From NCBI GenBank assembly GCA_029747015.1, contig JAKOGI010001361.1:71001-135000 (forward strand): DNA of 64,000 nt. Direction: 5' to 3'. A program made the translations under genes and the position numbers. Source of the stretch: Carnegiea gigantea (Eukaryota > Streptophyta > Magnoliopsida > Caryophyllales > Cactaceae). Of the stretch, positions 23,800 through 35,998 are shown in pieces (the first letter of the stretch is position 1; the number at the start of each line of letters is the position of its first letter). Under the pieces are notes generated by a model that saw only the letters and a program-made list of their open reading frames with translations, did no database searches and had not been told where the DNA came from.

Positions 23800-24791
23800 T
23801 TGATCTTGTCCACTATTTCTTGAGCCATTTCAGGTCCCAAGATTAAAATGTCCTCCAAATCATTCCAATAAAGGGGAGTTCTACATCTTCTATTGTATAA
23901 AGCCTCAAAATGGGTCATTCTTATAGTAGGTTGATAGCTATTATTATACAAAAACTCTGTGAGGGATAAATACTCCTCCCATTTTCTATAAAAATCTAGT
24001 ACATGATCTCATAACATGTCTTCAACGATTTGATTTACTCTTTTAGTTTATCCACCTGTGTCAAGATGGTAGGAACTAGTAAATTGTAATTTTGTACTAA
24101 GGGCTTCCTGTAAAGCCTTCCAGAATCTAGTTTGAAAACCTTCCCTGTATGAGACAATGTCTTGAGGTGCACCATGTAATCTCACTACTTCACTAATGTA
24201 AATTCAAGCCAACCTATCTACTTTCCAAGAATCATGTATTAGTACTAAATGAGAGGACTTGGTGAGCCTATCTACTATCACTCAAATAGTGTTCTTCTCT
24301 GATTCTGTTAGAGGGTACCTCATTATGAAATCTATTGAAATGGAGTCCCATTTCGACTTGGGAATTTCCAATGGTCTCAATTGACCATTAGGTCATTGAT
24401 GCTCAGTTTTGAGTTTTGACTCTCTGACAAGTAAGACATTTATCCACATACTCGGCTATGTGTCTTTTTATGTTGCTCCACTAGGAGGTTTGTCTCAAAT
24501 CTTTATACATTTCCATTCTTTCTGGGTGGATGGAATACTTTGTATTGTGGGCTTTAGATATTATTCTTTTTTTCAACTCCATTCTTTGAGGCATACATAT
24601 TCGATTTTGGAATCTAATAACTCCCAGTTTGTCCTCTACAAAACCTAATGCCTTTCATTGGCTTATACTTACCTTAATCCTTTCTATCTCTTCATCTCAC
24701 TTGTACATGTTTAATTTCATCCAAGAGGATAGGTTGAACTGCCATACCACCGAAAAATGACCTAGGTTCTTGCGATAGCACAGGTTCTATG

Positions 24792-27144
24792 TGTAAAGCT
24801 TGTCGTAGAGTTACAAATTAAACCATTACTTTGATTTATAAGTAAGATTTATAGTATAGGAGAGTAGGGATCGATCTCACGAGTAAAGATTATGATATTA
24901 AGCTAGTTTAAATCTAATTAAATTTACTACTCTAATATATTCTACTTCTTTAAATTGCTAAAACAAATCAAATTAAACAAGTAAAAATCTGAAAAATTAC
25001 TTACTAATACCATTAAATATTGTAAGCCTAATTCTGGAAATAAAAACAGTAAATACCTAACCCAAAATATTCTGGAAAAATAAAAACAGAACGTTATTGC
25101 ACACTATTAACTAAAAATTAAAATAGGAAGTAACAAATAGAAAAGTAATCAAAATTCACAGAAAATAATATCTATTAATATTCTGCAAATTTATAAATTT
25201 ATATTCCTAGAATTATATTTAGTTAATTTCAGAAAAATAAAACAGCAGATAAAATCAGAAAATTAAAACAGAAAATGATTTCTGAAATTAAAAAAATAAT
25301 AAACTGCACTTAATTAAATACAAAAATAAATAATAAATTTACCTAAATTGCATAATATGATTTTATAGATTTAATAAACCCTAAAAATCGAAAATAAAAA
25401 TTAAAAACATAATTTTTAAATTTATTAAAGTAAAAACCTACACGTATTCAACTCACAAACTAATTCTGAAAAATTATGAAATAATTTTCAAAAATTCTAA
25501 ATTTAAATAATAGCAGGTTAGGATACCAAATAAACCTTAAAATGGAATGAAACATTAAAAAATACAAAACGGACTATTTTTAGCCTAATTTCTAACAAAT
25601 CGGTAAATAAATGACAAAATAGAATAGAAAATAAATCTGAAAATTTTAATCACGCTAAAAATCAAAATATAACTGATCTAAAATTACTAGGATACTCCTA
25701 AAAGACCGCTCTTTTGGGGATGTAAACAAAATTCATATTAAAAACTATAAATTTAAGAATTAAAATTCACAAACTAAAGAAATTAACTAAAAAGCAACAA
25801 ATAATTATTAAAGATACCAAATTTATGAAAAAACACTTAGCATAATCTATATTCACCATGCGCACGAATATTTATCATCAAGACACAAATCGATTTATCT
25901 ATGAGTTAGACTATAGAAGACACCCACCAATAGATCATCCCTATTTTTCCTTATATAACAGTTTATTTTAGTCCAGCCTTAATCTGAACCCTACTAGTTT
26001 TGATAGCCCTACCACCAATGCAAGAATTTAATCAAACTAGAGCTTTAAGTATTAGAAAAATATCATCTAATACTTTGTAACTAATTTACTAGTAAATTGA
26101 TTTAACAAAGATCTATCATAATTACCTAATTAAAAGATATGGGTTTGAGTCATCCATGATCAATTAGGGTGATACTTATACCTAAAAGACTACAACTTTT
26201 ACGCACTAAAGCCTTTTAAACTATCATATAAATTCGTATTAAACTAATTAGCATGCATTCTAATTAATCTAACATAAATATCATAAACAATAAATACAAA
26301 TGATTATAGATTCATGGAATAAAAATCAATTAGACAATAAAGCATAAAACTTGTGTCAAAATAATTAATTTAGCATGACTTCAACTAGATTATAATAAGT
26401 ACAAGAAAATTACTCACACATATTATCAACTAAAATACATAAATTACCCAAATCATTCACGTTTAATAACAACTAAACTTATAAATTAAAAAAACAATAT
26501 TCCTTTGAGAAGACGATGCAAGCCGCTGATGCCGATGATATTGCTGTATGGGTGATTATACGCAAGGTGATGAATGCTGATGATATTTCAAGTTAGGCAA
26601 GTGATGAGGTGTGTGGGTTGATGATGATGGGCGTTGATGATGATGACGATCGATGATGATGGAGATTATGATAAGTGAGATGGTATGCTTCTGTTCTCTA
26701 TGGAGTATGAGAGCTGATGAGGGAATGTGAGAGACTGCAGAGGAGATGGTGAGGCGGTGATGATGATGCGTCTGTGAGGAGGCGAGGAGATTGAATGGGT
26801 TTTTGTAGCATAGCATTGCTCGGGTTTCCTTTTCTTATAGAATGTCTTCTTCTTCAAGTCTTTTAATTTCTCTTTAATTAGGAGTAGTAATCTTGTAACC
26901 CAAGCCCAAATAAATTCTTATGAAAGTATATTTTTCATAAATCATTATTTTTTTGGATCGACTTAATGAATTCACTTGTAAAATCCTTCAGTAAATAAAA
27001 CCTGAACTTCGACATATTCTCTTCTACTCTTTCTTTATTAATGCTTAACCTAAAAAATTTATAAAATAAAATAAATTAGACAAAATAATACGTATAAAAT
27101 AATCAAATTAATTATTAAAAACATGCATGAGTTATGACTTAACA
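24792..27144. mobile_element. Solo LTR (2353 bp) with target duplication
   Basis: Starts TGTAAAGCTTGTCG and ends ATGACTTAACA. It is flanked by CTATG (24787-24791) and CTATA (27145-27149). Body A at 19200-19215 shows the uninterrupted target GGTTCTATGCCAACATT. It contains no coding region, primer site or polypurine tract. The left part has a GGATCGATCTCACGAG motif, similar to the 3' ends of Tat-type LTRs read on the minus strand, so it may belong to that group. A (GAT)n-rich stretch at 26520-26770 produces histidine-rich spurious ORFs. Confidence 0.78.
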
Positions 27145-28829
27145 CTATACCAACATTTTTTTAAATCCCTAAAATCTTTGGTTGCACCATTGTCACGACG
27201 TTCACACTATGATGTATTTTTGGACTCAAGGCATCGACAACCACATTAGCCTTTCTGTATTTGGATGTCATAATCCTTAAGAAGTTCTAACCACCTACAT
27301 TCCCTCATATTCAATTTCTTTTAAGTGAAGATGTATTGAGGACTTTTATGATCAGTCAAAATCTTACAAGGGTCACCATAGAGATGGTGTCTCCAAAGTT
27401 TTAAGGCACCACGATCAGTTACAAACCATGGGTATGGTGATTTTGCCCATAATGCTTTAGCTGTCTAGAAGCTTAAACCATGATATTTTCATCTTGCATT
27501 AGGACACATCATATATCTTGTCTAGAAGCATCATTGTCACTTCTGTAATGTCCCAACTTCATCACCTTCTAAATACCTTTATTAATAAGCATTATGCGTC
27601 AGCAAATTCGGCTATCAAACCACCACTGTTCCATAGGGAGAAGGCTGCAGATAAAAATATGGAGTCGACTAAATAAGTAACATCTATCAGTTACAATAAT
27701 TACACCAAATAAGGTTTAGAATTATTATTAAACATTTCAAAGTAGGCATCACACCATGATTTAATCACATCCATAAAGGATTTACATTTCATTGAGGCTG
27801 CACATGTGCTCAAAACATAAGTCGTTTTCTAAGCCGTCAAAATGACTAATTAGGGTAGAGGATTAGCAATCACTACTCTGACCTACTTTTCTTGGACCCT
27901 AAACCTCTACAGGTTGCTGTTTCATTTTAAGTTGCTTCTCCTTCCTAAAATAGTTTCGAAAATACAAACAATGGAAAAATGGGCTATAACTTAATACATT
28001 TTCCTTGTATAGTCAATAACTATTTGCAAGGACTTATGGAGTGCAGGCGTAATTTTAAAACTATGCTTGTTAAATGTCCTTTGAGGAACGCTACAGTTAA
28101 CATTAACTATAAAATTAATTGTTTCGGCCTGGATAGGAACCCAAACATATGAACAGTGCCTTGGCGTCAATGAATGAATTTCCCGTTTAACGGGACGGGC
28201 CTGAATTGTGAATTTTGCTAGCAGAAACTATAAACATTGAACATTAAACATTAAATATTCAATATTGATTTGAATGATGAACAATAAAATGGGTCCTTAA
28301 GGTTCCATCAACCGAATAAAACTTGGCAATATTAGCAAATGTAAATTTCGACATCTTTGAAAGGTACAAGCAGTAACATACCTTTGACATTTATTTATAC
28401 TCTTCTCTTTTTTGTTCATCCTTTAGGATGTCTTTCTTAGACATAGATTCATTGACGTCTGTATTAATGAAGAAAATTAATGCTCGTAAGTCTTAAATCG
28501 TTCTGGTCATATTCTTAGGCTTCTCATTTCAAAATCCAAGGTGCCACCCATACTATATTACCACACTTTACTAATGCAACACCTTTAGCTAGTGGGACTT
28601 TCTTTCGAGGTGAGATCTCAATCCAACCTCTTTTTTTTTTTTCCCTCTCTTTTTCAAAAGTCATTACTTGGCTTCAATATCCTGAAAATAGCTAACAGAC
28701 TTATCTCCTTAAATATTTTAATTAGAATGTCTCCTGACTATAATAGACTCGTTAAAACTATATATCAATTAGGTAAACTGATTGCTAAATATCTAATTAC
28801 TTTGACCATAGAGCTAATTGCACAAATTG

Positions 28830-31789
28830 TGTAATAACCTGACTGTAACCCATATTCATTTATTTAAATCATCTTTATTTATTTCATTAATCATGTTTAT
28901 TCATTTACTTTATCATGTTTATTGACCTAATTACTCATGGTTATTTGCTTAACCAAATCATGTTTTTTAAATTCAATTACACTCAATTTATTTATTTAAC
29001 GAATTGCATTATGTTATTTAAATTTTTCCACCTTCATTTATCGTATTTAATCATCCCGGTTGGGAGATATTTCATTTTGGTTGATTGATTAAATGTCGGG
29101 TGAATCGATATTAGGCCTCAGTGAGTATAAATTAGTGATTAATTATTTTGTTACCCTCGGTAAACTTTAATCCCGAGCAATACAAAATTTTATTTTTGTT
29201 CAACACTCCAAATAATTTTTCGAGCTCGAACTTAGCTTGTTGGGCCCAAAACAAAAACCTAAAACCTTGCTAACTTTGTTATTTCACTAAGTACTTATTT
29301 TAGCACCTAATTTTAATTAGCAAAAAGCTACTTTTTGGGTGGAAAATTTTAGTCACATGTTGCTAATACTTGAGAATTTTCAGCCACAAAGAATTCAGCA
29401 AAAATCACAAGCCCATCTCTCCTTTTCCTCTCTCCTCTCCACGGTCTTTAAGTAGAAAATAGGAGCAGCAGCTGCTGCACCTTTGTGCCGCCAGTTCTAG
29501 TGGTTCCGGCCACCTCCCAACTACCCCGAGTTTTCCTTGTTGTTAGCTATCATGTCCAACCCCTCAAATCACTTAAAACAACCTCCTCCTCTCTCTAATT
29601 CAAGTCTAAAGTGAGGTTTGTCTCAAAACCCTAACTTGTTTTATCTTGAGTTTTATGGTTGTTTTATTTATGGGCTATGTTTGGATAATCAAATTGATAG
29701 TTATTGTGCAATTTTTATTGAGTTTGGAGATGTTTGGAGTCATGGGTATTTGATCAAGAGCATGATTTTCATGATTTTGCATTTGTTTAAATACCACTGT
29801 CGAAAATTCTGGGAATTATAGGATTGTCCAAAAATTCTAAAATTTTTACTGTAGCTTCTCTATATTATTTGGAATTTTCTGGAAAAATTTTATGAATTTT
29901 GGAGGTATAATTAGTGAGGTATGGAATTTTGAAGAAACCTACCCTGTTTTGGATACGAATTATGTAATTATGTATTAATGAAGTTGTATAGAGTTTGGAT
30001 ATGTATATGAGGCCTTAACTGATCTTTTTATATCTTATTGTGGTGATTTGAAATGATTTCAAGTGAGTTTTATGTGAAAAAGAAAGAGAAAGTTAAATCA
30101 GTGAAGGGCTGAAATTTCAGGACATTAGGGCTCACTTTGGGATTAAACTGGTAATGAATAGTCGAACCAAAAATTATGATTTTTGGTGGGTATATAATTC
30201 AGTGTGTCAGCTTTAAAATGGCTCTTGGATTGCCTTAATCCGAAATCTGTGGAAAATGTTATGGTCGTTTTACAAAAACTGTGTAGATTGGACTAAAAAC
30301 TAACACACTTATGTTTTAGCCCCATTTTGGGAACTCTATTATGGGAATCACATTTTGTGTTGTAAATGAAAGTTTTTGGGGACTTCTTAATCTTTTCATA
30401 TTAGGATTTTAAGTCCCCATTTAAGGTCTAGAATGAAAGTTATGAATTTTTGAAGTGAACTGACCTGCTTGGGTGTAAATCAGGTTGTTATTGTAATTTC
30501 TGTGCAGTGTATACTTGGAGGAAAATTCTAAAAATTTTACTGTAGATTGTCCATATTATTTTTGAATTTCCTGTAAGATTTTATGAATTTCGGTTAAGTA
30601 ACCTATTTCAAAAAAGAACACAACCACTCTCTCAATTGTCACCATCAAGGCCTTTTCTCTTGTAATTTCATTTATCTCATTGTGGACTATTTTACTTTCA
30701 TTTACTTTATATCAAACTTAATTACTTTCATCAATTCAATTTCGAAGTTATATTGGAATACACAAGTTGTGTATACCATTTAATCACTCAATTTTTGTTT
30801 ACATACTTTTACTTACTCAATTATGCGAGTAAGGATTATTTACTGACTACACATACTTACAATGACATTTATGAAACAGAGTTGAGGCCTAGTTAGCGTT
30901 CCCTATTATGCATAAGTGTTATCAAGTCAGAACATATTTATCAAGTCAGATAACATTTATGAAACAGCTGACTTGTATCAAGTCAGATGACATTTTTAAA
31001 GACTCAAGGTTCGTCCATTGCCTGTATCTTCAGAAAGCAGATCATGTTTATCAGGTTACAACTCTTAATGAGTTTATCAATGAATTAGTTTATACAGTGA
31101 TTTGCCATTTAACTTGTGACCCCGTCAGTTATCATCTATAGGGCGTCAACCCATCATTTACCCACGCGGCTTCAGGCCAACTCTTGATCGGATTGGAAGG
31201 TGTACACCTATGTGTAGATCATATCAGTGCAAGGGGTTCACATCCAGATAATAATGAGCAGTTCAATTTCATATTACTTTCATTTTCATTGTTATTGCCA
31301 ACTAAATGAATTGCAAATACGGGTATCCTTCAATAGTATTTCTATGCTTATTTTACAATACAGGAATGCATGTACTGAGTTTTTGCTCATATTTTCGAAT
31401 TGTTTTCACATTTTCTATTTTAGGTGATGAAGTATCACATATTTCTCCTTTTAGCAAGCCATTTTGAAAGTCATTAGATGCTCACAGTGGATTCAGCATA
31501 GCACGAGTGTTGGGATCAACCTCAAGGTCTATATTCAATATAAATATGTGTAGTGTGGATTGTGAGTTAGCACATGGTATGATTAAGTAAATGGTATTGA
31601 GGTGAGCTATTATGGATTTTGGTCTTAAAGTGTATCAGTTTAATAGAGTTTATGATTGTGATCGTGAGCGGCAAGATTAAATAGTTCAGTTAGACTTGTC
31701 CTTATCAAGACGACGGTAGCGCCTTCGTTTACTGAATCTTCCGCTGTAATTTTCAGTAATCATGTCATTAGTATTTTGGGGGCGTTACA
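28830..31789 (+). mobile_element. Solo LTR (2960 bp) of another Gypsy family inside LTR3
   Basis: Starts TGTAATAACCTGAC and ends GGGGGCGTTACA, with AATTG (28825-28829) and AATTA (31790-31794) flanking. LTR1 and LTR2 read ATTGCATCCTA continuously at this site, so the empty site is known. It is non-coding. Plus orientation is inferred because the ends resemble the start and end of the array LTRs in that direction. A TATCAAGTCAGA-type short repeat occurs three times at 30920-30990. Confidence 0.85.
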
Positions 31790-31875
31790 AATTACATCCT
31801 AATTTGCCAAGCATTATCCACATAGTCCTTATAATTACTTGAATTTTCTTTCCACTTCCAACTATGTTACATAAC

Positions 31876-32515
31876 TAGGGCTGAGCAAGAAAACTGGGGA
31901 CTCGGTTTGGACCCGCCGGGTCTATACCTAGACCCCGTTGAATTGGGTCCGGGACTGGTTCTGAAATGCTGGAACTGGATGCAACTGGGTCCAGAGCCAG
32001 GTGCTGAAAACTTGGAACTGGAATCGGACCCGTTACCTGGCTACCCGGTCCAATCAGTGTTTATTTTTTAAAAAAATGTCTGAGCTAGCCAGTTACCTAT
32101 TGACATCAGGCGTTGTTCTTTTGATGTCGCCATAATTTTTAGTTATACGTTGATATTAATAAATCTTTTTGTTAATATATAATACTATGAGAAGATGATA
32201 TTTTTTTATGCTTGGATGAAATGAAATGCTATTTATTAGCTAACCAATTGGACTTTTATATGTGGTTAATGTAGAGCTACCATTCTATTGAATTTGATTT
32301 TGAGCGATCGATTAGCTAGTTTGTTGGGTGTATTGGTTCAATGGTTCCCCCACAAAGTCATAACCACAACCTAAAAATTTAAATAAAATCAAATAAAACA
32401 CAACGGAAAAAATTAGGAACCAGGTACTCGATTCTAGACCCGGTCCCAACCGGTTCCAAAAATCCTGGATTGGTTCCATAAAAATGGACCGGGTATCCAA
32501 TCCTGCTCAGCCCTA
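31876..32515. mobile_element. hAT-type MITE (640 bp)
   Basis: Perfect 12-bp terminal inverted repeats, TAGGGCTGAGCA and TGCTCAGCCCTA. The 8-bp target duplication TACATAAC (31868-31875) / TACATGAC (32516-32523) differs at one base. LTR1 and LTR2 hold the corresponding empty site (CACATAACC). Subterminal sequence is rich in GGGTCC, ACCCGG and GGTTCC words. It encodes no transposase. TIR sequence, TSD length and composition all fit the hAT superfamily. Confidence 0.92.
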
Positions 32516-33561
32516 TACATGACCCCTTTATTTAGCGACAAAAACCATTAATAACCATTTATATCTACATTACTTGAGCATATTATGGCTTTGCTTGAAC
32601 AATTAAACATCATCTAGTCCACTGTTCTCTTATGCACATTTCTTCCGCCAAAATTTCTTGCAATTATGCCGTCATACCCATATTATGACTATTGCTAATT
32701 ACATGTCAATTCTTCTCATATGTGAATTAATTGTATTCACATCCAACAATCACACAATAAAAATACAACAATTCATCCTAACATTCACATGAATAATGAT
32801 TGACATATAAGGTTGAATATAATGAAAGAACAAAATTTAATTACCTTCCAAGAGATTAGAGGTGCAAATGGGTGCAACCAAGGGGTGTGAAAAGGAGGAG
32901 ACAGTGGGGTCGAGCTAAATCGATAGCTTTGGGGTGGCGGTGAAGTTAGGCGGCGAGGGACGGTGGTGGCCGACGACTGCTATTGGTCAGTGGGTGTCAC
33001 ATGTGGAAGAGGGAAGATGGAGGGTTGGCTCTCTTGGGTGGCTTATTTCCAAAACTCACATGCAATTTAAATAGCCACTGCCCCCTTTAGATTAGTAAGG
33101 ATATTTTTGTAGATAATTACCTTGTCATATCATAATTAATGCGAGCTTATATCAAAATCTTTTCCTTTTTTTTCTTTGTTTGAATAATTACATTGTCATA
33201 TCAACATCAAATGCACGCTTATCTCTATCTCTTCCCTGCCCAAAATTGGCCATACATGTGGTCGATCGTGATTCGATAATTTTATTTCTTTTCTTAGTTA
33301 TTAAAAAATTATTATGGTTCCGTAAATTGCCGACCTTGCTCAGGCATAAATGCATATATACGATAAATTGTATACTTTTGTATAATTAAATGAGACTTTA
33401 TATGGTCTGGAGAAAGTTTTGCATTAAAGTAATTACTCAATGAAACATTACTTCGTTTATCAGTGGAAAAAAGTACGGCTCACAACTTTGATTATTGGTA
33501 ACCATGTAACTAATGCGAGAATTAAAACCAATTAAACATGCTTAAGTGACAGTGTACTACA

Positions 33562-35000
33562 ATTTGAAACCCTTTAGCCATAAAATACTGCCATATTACC
33601 TTAGCTTATGGACAATCTCTCAAGGTACATCCAATGTCATCCTCAACACTTTTAAATAATTCACATGAGCGTCAGGAATAACATGAAACCCCTCTTTACC
33701 CTGTCGACATTCGTCATTAGTCTAATGTGGAGAGCAAGCCAAAAAAATACTTTGGTTTATTTAGGAGCTTGAATCTTCTAAACATTATTCCTCAAATTTT
33801 GACCCTCTGATCCTTAGTTTTTCTTAATGATAGGGATGACAAACTTTCATGTGAATAATTATTTGAGATTGTTTTTCCCCTGATGGAGCTTATCCTCAAT
33901 TTCATAGCTCTTTGCTAACTCCATTGTCATAATTTATTTGATGACTCCATTAGGAAGCAAGTCAAGTGAAGTTAGAAAAGTGCCATCTCTTTCCATGGAT
34001 CGAATACTCTTCAACAATCCATTTTTGATTGTAAAGGGGACTTGGGCTTATGGCAAAAGTGCCCATTTGCGAGTCCCAAAAAACAGTCATCATCTCATTT
34101 CCTTAGATATTACTTGCATCTATCTTGCATGAATATTCAAGAAATGTGAGTGATCCCTTTTCATAAGTTAGAACTATTAGGCCTCGAAGTGGGCATGTTA
34201 GCAACATAATTTCCTCGGTAAAATTTAGGTCATAACACTTTGGCCCATAAGGACTTCAATGTAGCTAAGTCCTCCTAACTACTTTCAGACTAGTGACTAT
34301 ATGCTGTCCCACGCAACATAGTGAGGTTTCCTATCACTATTGGTATCCTCGTTGTTTTGTGATCGACTTTATAACATATAGATCGGGATAGTCATATTGT
34401 TTGCATTACATAGGGTGGAATGGAAGAGATTGTAGATTGAATAAAAGTAATTCTCCTTGCCAAAGATAAACATTTAGTTTTCCAACGTGATGGCCATTTA
34501 TCCACACGATCTGCCACTTGTAAAAATATATCTTTGGTAACATGTTCCATACGGTGTAGACTCATAGGTATTTTGTAAGGTCCTCATCCGTTGCTATCTC
34601 GAGGATGTCACAAATTTGAACTTTACTATGTTCAGTCATGATTGAAGAGAATAATAATTTTGATTTTACTTAACTTATTTTTATTTGGTCTCAATATGCA
34701 ATAGAACCTTTCTATGTGAGACCTTTGACTACCTGAGCATGATCAATATTAACCTTTGCAAACAGTAGTACATCATCAGCAAACAAGAGTTTGGACATGC
34801 TTGGTCCACACTCCATTCTTACAAACATGGATTGGCTTCCATTATTCGTGATCCATGACCATGACATTGTCACTTAATTGGGAAAACCTTTTCATGTATA
34901 TAACAAAGGTGTATGTTGACAATTAATCTCCCTAAGTATCCCTCGAAAAGAAAAAATTCATCCATGGGTTCTCCTTTTTTTCTACAAAATTTTCATGGAG
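33562..35000 (-). pseudogene. L1-type LINE, 3' part of ORF2
   Basis: Minus-strand reading, with stops and frameshifts, gives RT ending in SKLLFADDVLLFAKVNIDHA (FADD catalytic box near 34775). It is preceded by YMKRFSQLSDNVM (about 34890) and followed by KTKCLSLARRITFIQST-like sequence (34430-34490) and SSIPPYVMQT. The zinc-binding tail motif DIGCTLRDCP...AKVIWQYFM lies at 33575-33640. This order is that of plant L1 ORF2. The element is cut at 33561 by the Gypsy array. Its 5' part was not found in the window. Confidence 0.83.
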
Positions 35001-35998
35001 CATCATGACATATAAAGCATTTATAGTCATGTGAGCGATAACACAATGACAATATACCTTGCACCTAGGAGGTCAGGGGCTCAACTCTTGGTCTACCCAA
35101 AGTGGTTCTTGTTTAGTTCACATGTGTGGGGTGCATCGGCTTGTTAGGCCCAAGTTTAGGCAAGGCTTATTCTACCCCCCTAGTACTAGTCCAATGGGTG
35201 TTCCACTCTTCTAGATAGGAGCCAATGGTGGTCGATTGCTCACTCAAATGAGAAAACTACACACCATTTGTATTGCCTGGACCCCTTTTCAAGCCATGAA
35301 CAACTATTAAAAACTGTTTCAAGAACTAATGGTTGGTCCCACAAATGGCCACATGCCTTTTTGACGTACTTTTCCCTAACTCACACACTACTTAATAAAA
35401 CTTTCCAACATGCCACCTATCCTAATAGTACATTAAACATGCTAACCTATGAAATTCTTAAAGAGTGGATTTTCTTAAAAGAAAGATACACCTTTAGTTC
35501 TCATACCCTGTCGGTATATGATTAAAAGCAAGATTTAAAGGTGTATAGCCAAAAACACAATCCTTGTTCGTTGTGAGATGAATCGTCTCAAGGCCTCACT
35601 TGTTGTCTATAAGCAAAACTGGTGGGCACTAGTATGTCTTCTTTTGCACTAGTTGAGGCTTCAAGGCTAATTCATGGAGATTGGGGTGTGAGTTTGGGGA
35701 GAAGAGTAAAAGGTTTAAATAAAAACATAATTTTTAGTTTTAGTTGTTATTATTCAACTAATGGCTTATTTATTTGGGATAAAAGAATTTTTAAAAAGAA
35801 AACTATGACATATTATTGGCTCTTATCCACTGTTTGAATTAGTTGCATAAATTAGAATTATTATCATACAAATTATGTTTTGTTGATTTAAACAAACAAT
35901 ATAGATATAGGAGTAATGAATTCTCGGTAAAAAAAAAGGGCTTGATAATGAATGTATTCGTTCGCTGCCCAAAAATGTTTGATTCCTTCGGAGACTAT
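35001..35998. other. Non-coding stretch with a possible SINE-like segment
   Basis: No supported gene. At 35060-35100 the sequence GGTCAGGGGCTCAACTCTTGG is reminiscent of a tRNA B-box, but the A-box is weak and no target duplication or 3' tail is clear. I do not call a SINE. The ORFs at 35268-35525 and 35622-35837 show no family resemblance. Confidence 0.4.

Larger units (their letters stand above)
22044..27543 (-). pseudogene. Gypsy RNase H-integrase body B (interrupted twice)
   Basis: Three pieces (22044-22593, 23800-24791, 27150-27543) total about 1936 bp. The minus-strand reading at 22311-22499 gives FLKVSPVKGVRRFNVKRKSS, then GPYDIIEKINPTACRLALP and LQYVHD, the conserved integrase C-terminal (GPY/F) module of chromovirus-type Gypsy elements. 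Below it, a tail with VKIVDS- and ATW-like remnants precedes the LTR. RNase H sequence ([27 protein letters not shown]) lies at 27420-27543 and touches LTR3. Stops and frameshifts throughout. Confidence 0.83.
13059..33561 (-). mobile_element. Tandem array of an internally deleted chromovirus-like Ty3/Gypsy element
   Basis: On the plus strand the order is LTR1, body fragment, LTR fragment, body, LTR2, body, LTR3. After removing later insertions, LTR2 and LTR3 are each 2405 bp and the two long bodies are about 1935 and 1936 bp. Each body, read on the minus strand, starts directly after the LTR end (TGTTACA) inside RNase H, continues through integrase to a C-terminal tail, and finishes at a purine-rich tract before the next LTR. 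The same LTR/RNase H junction occurs at both 19638 and 27543. Gag, protease, most of RT and the primer site are absent. LTRs have diverged noticeably, so the array is old. No target duplication is seen at the outer ends (ACGTC left, ATTTG right). Confidence 0.82.
27544..33561 (-). repeat. Gypsy LTR3 (2405 bp without its two insertions)
   Basis: Starts on the minus strand at 33561 (TGTAGTACACTGTCAC) and ends at 27544 (GGGACATTACA). Removing the solo LTR at 28830-31789 and the hAT MITE at 31876-32515, with their target duplications, leaves 2405 bp, the same as LTR2. Its right edge abuts LINE sequence. Confidence 0.86.

Noticed and set aside
26556..26857. Histidine-rich minus-strand ORFs
   Set aside because: Generated by GATGAT repeats within a solo LTR.
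35050..35105. Possible tRNA-derived SINE (B-box-like GGGCTCAACTC)
   Set aside because: A-box poor, no tail or target duplication. The match could be chance.
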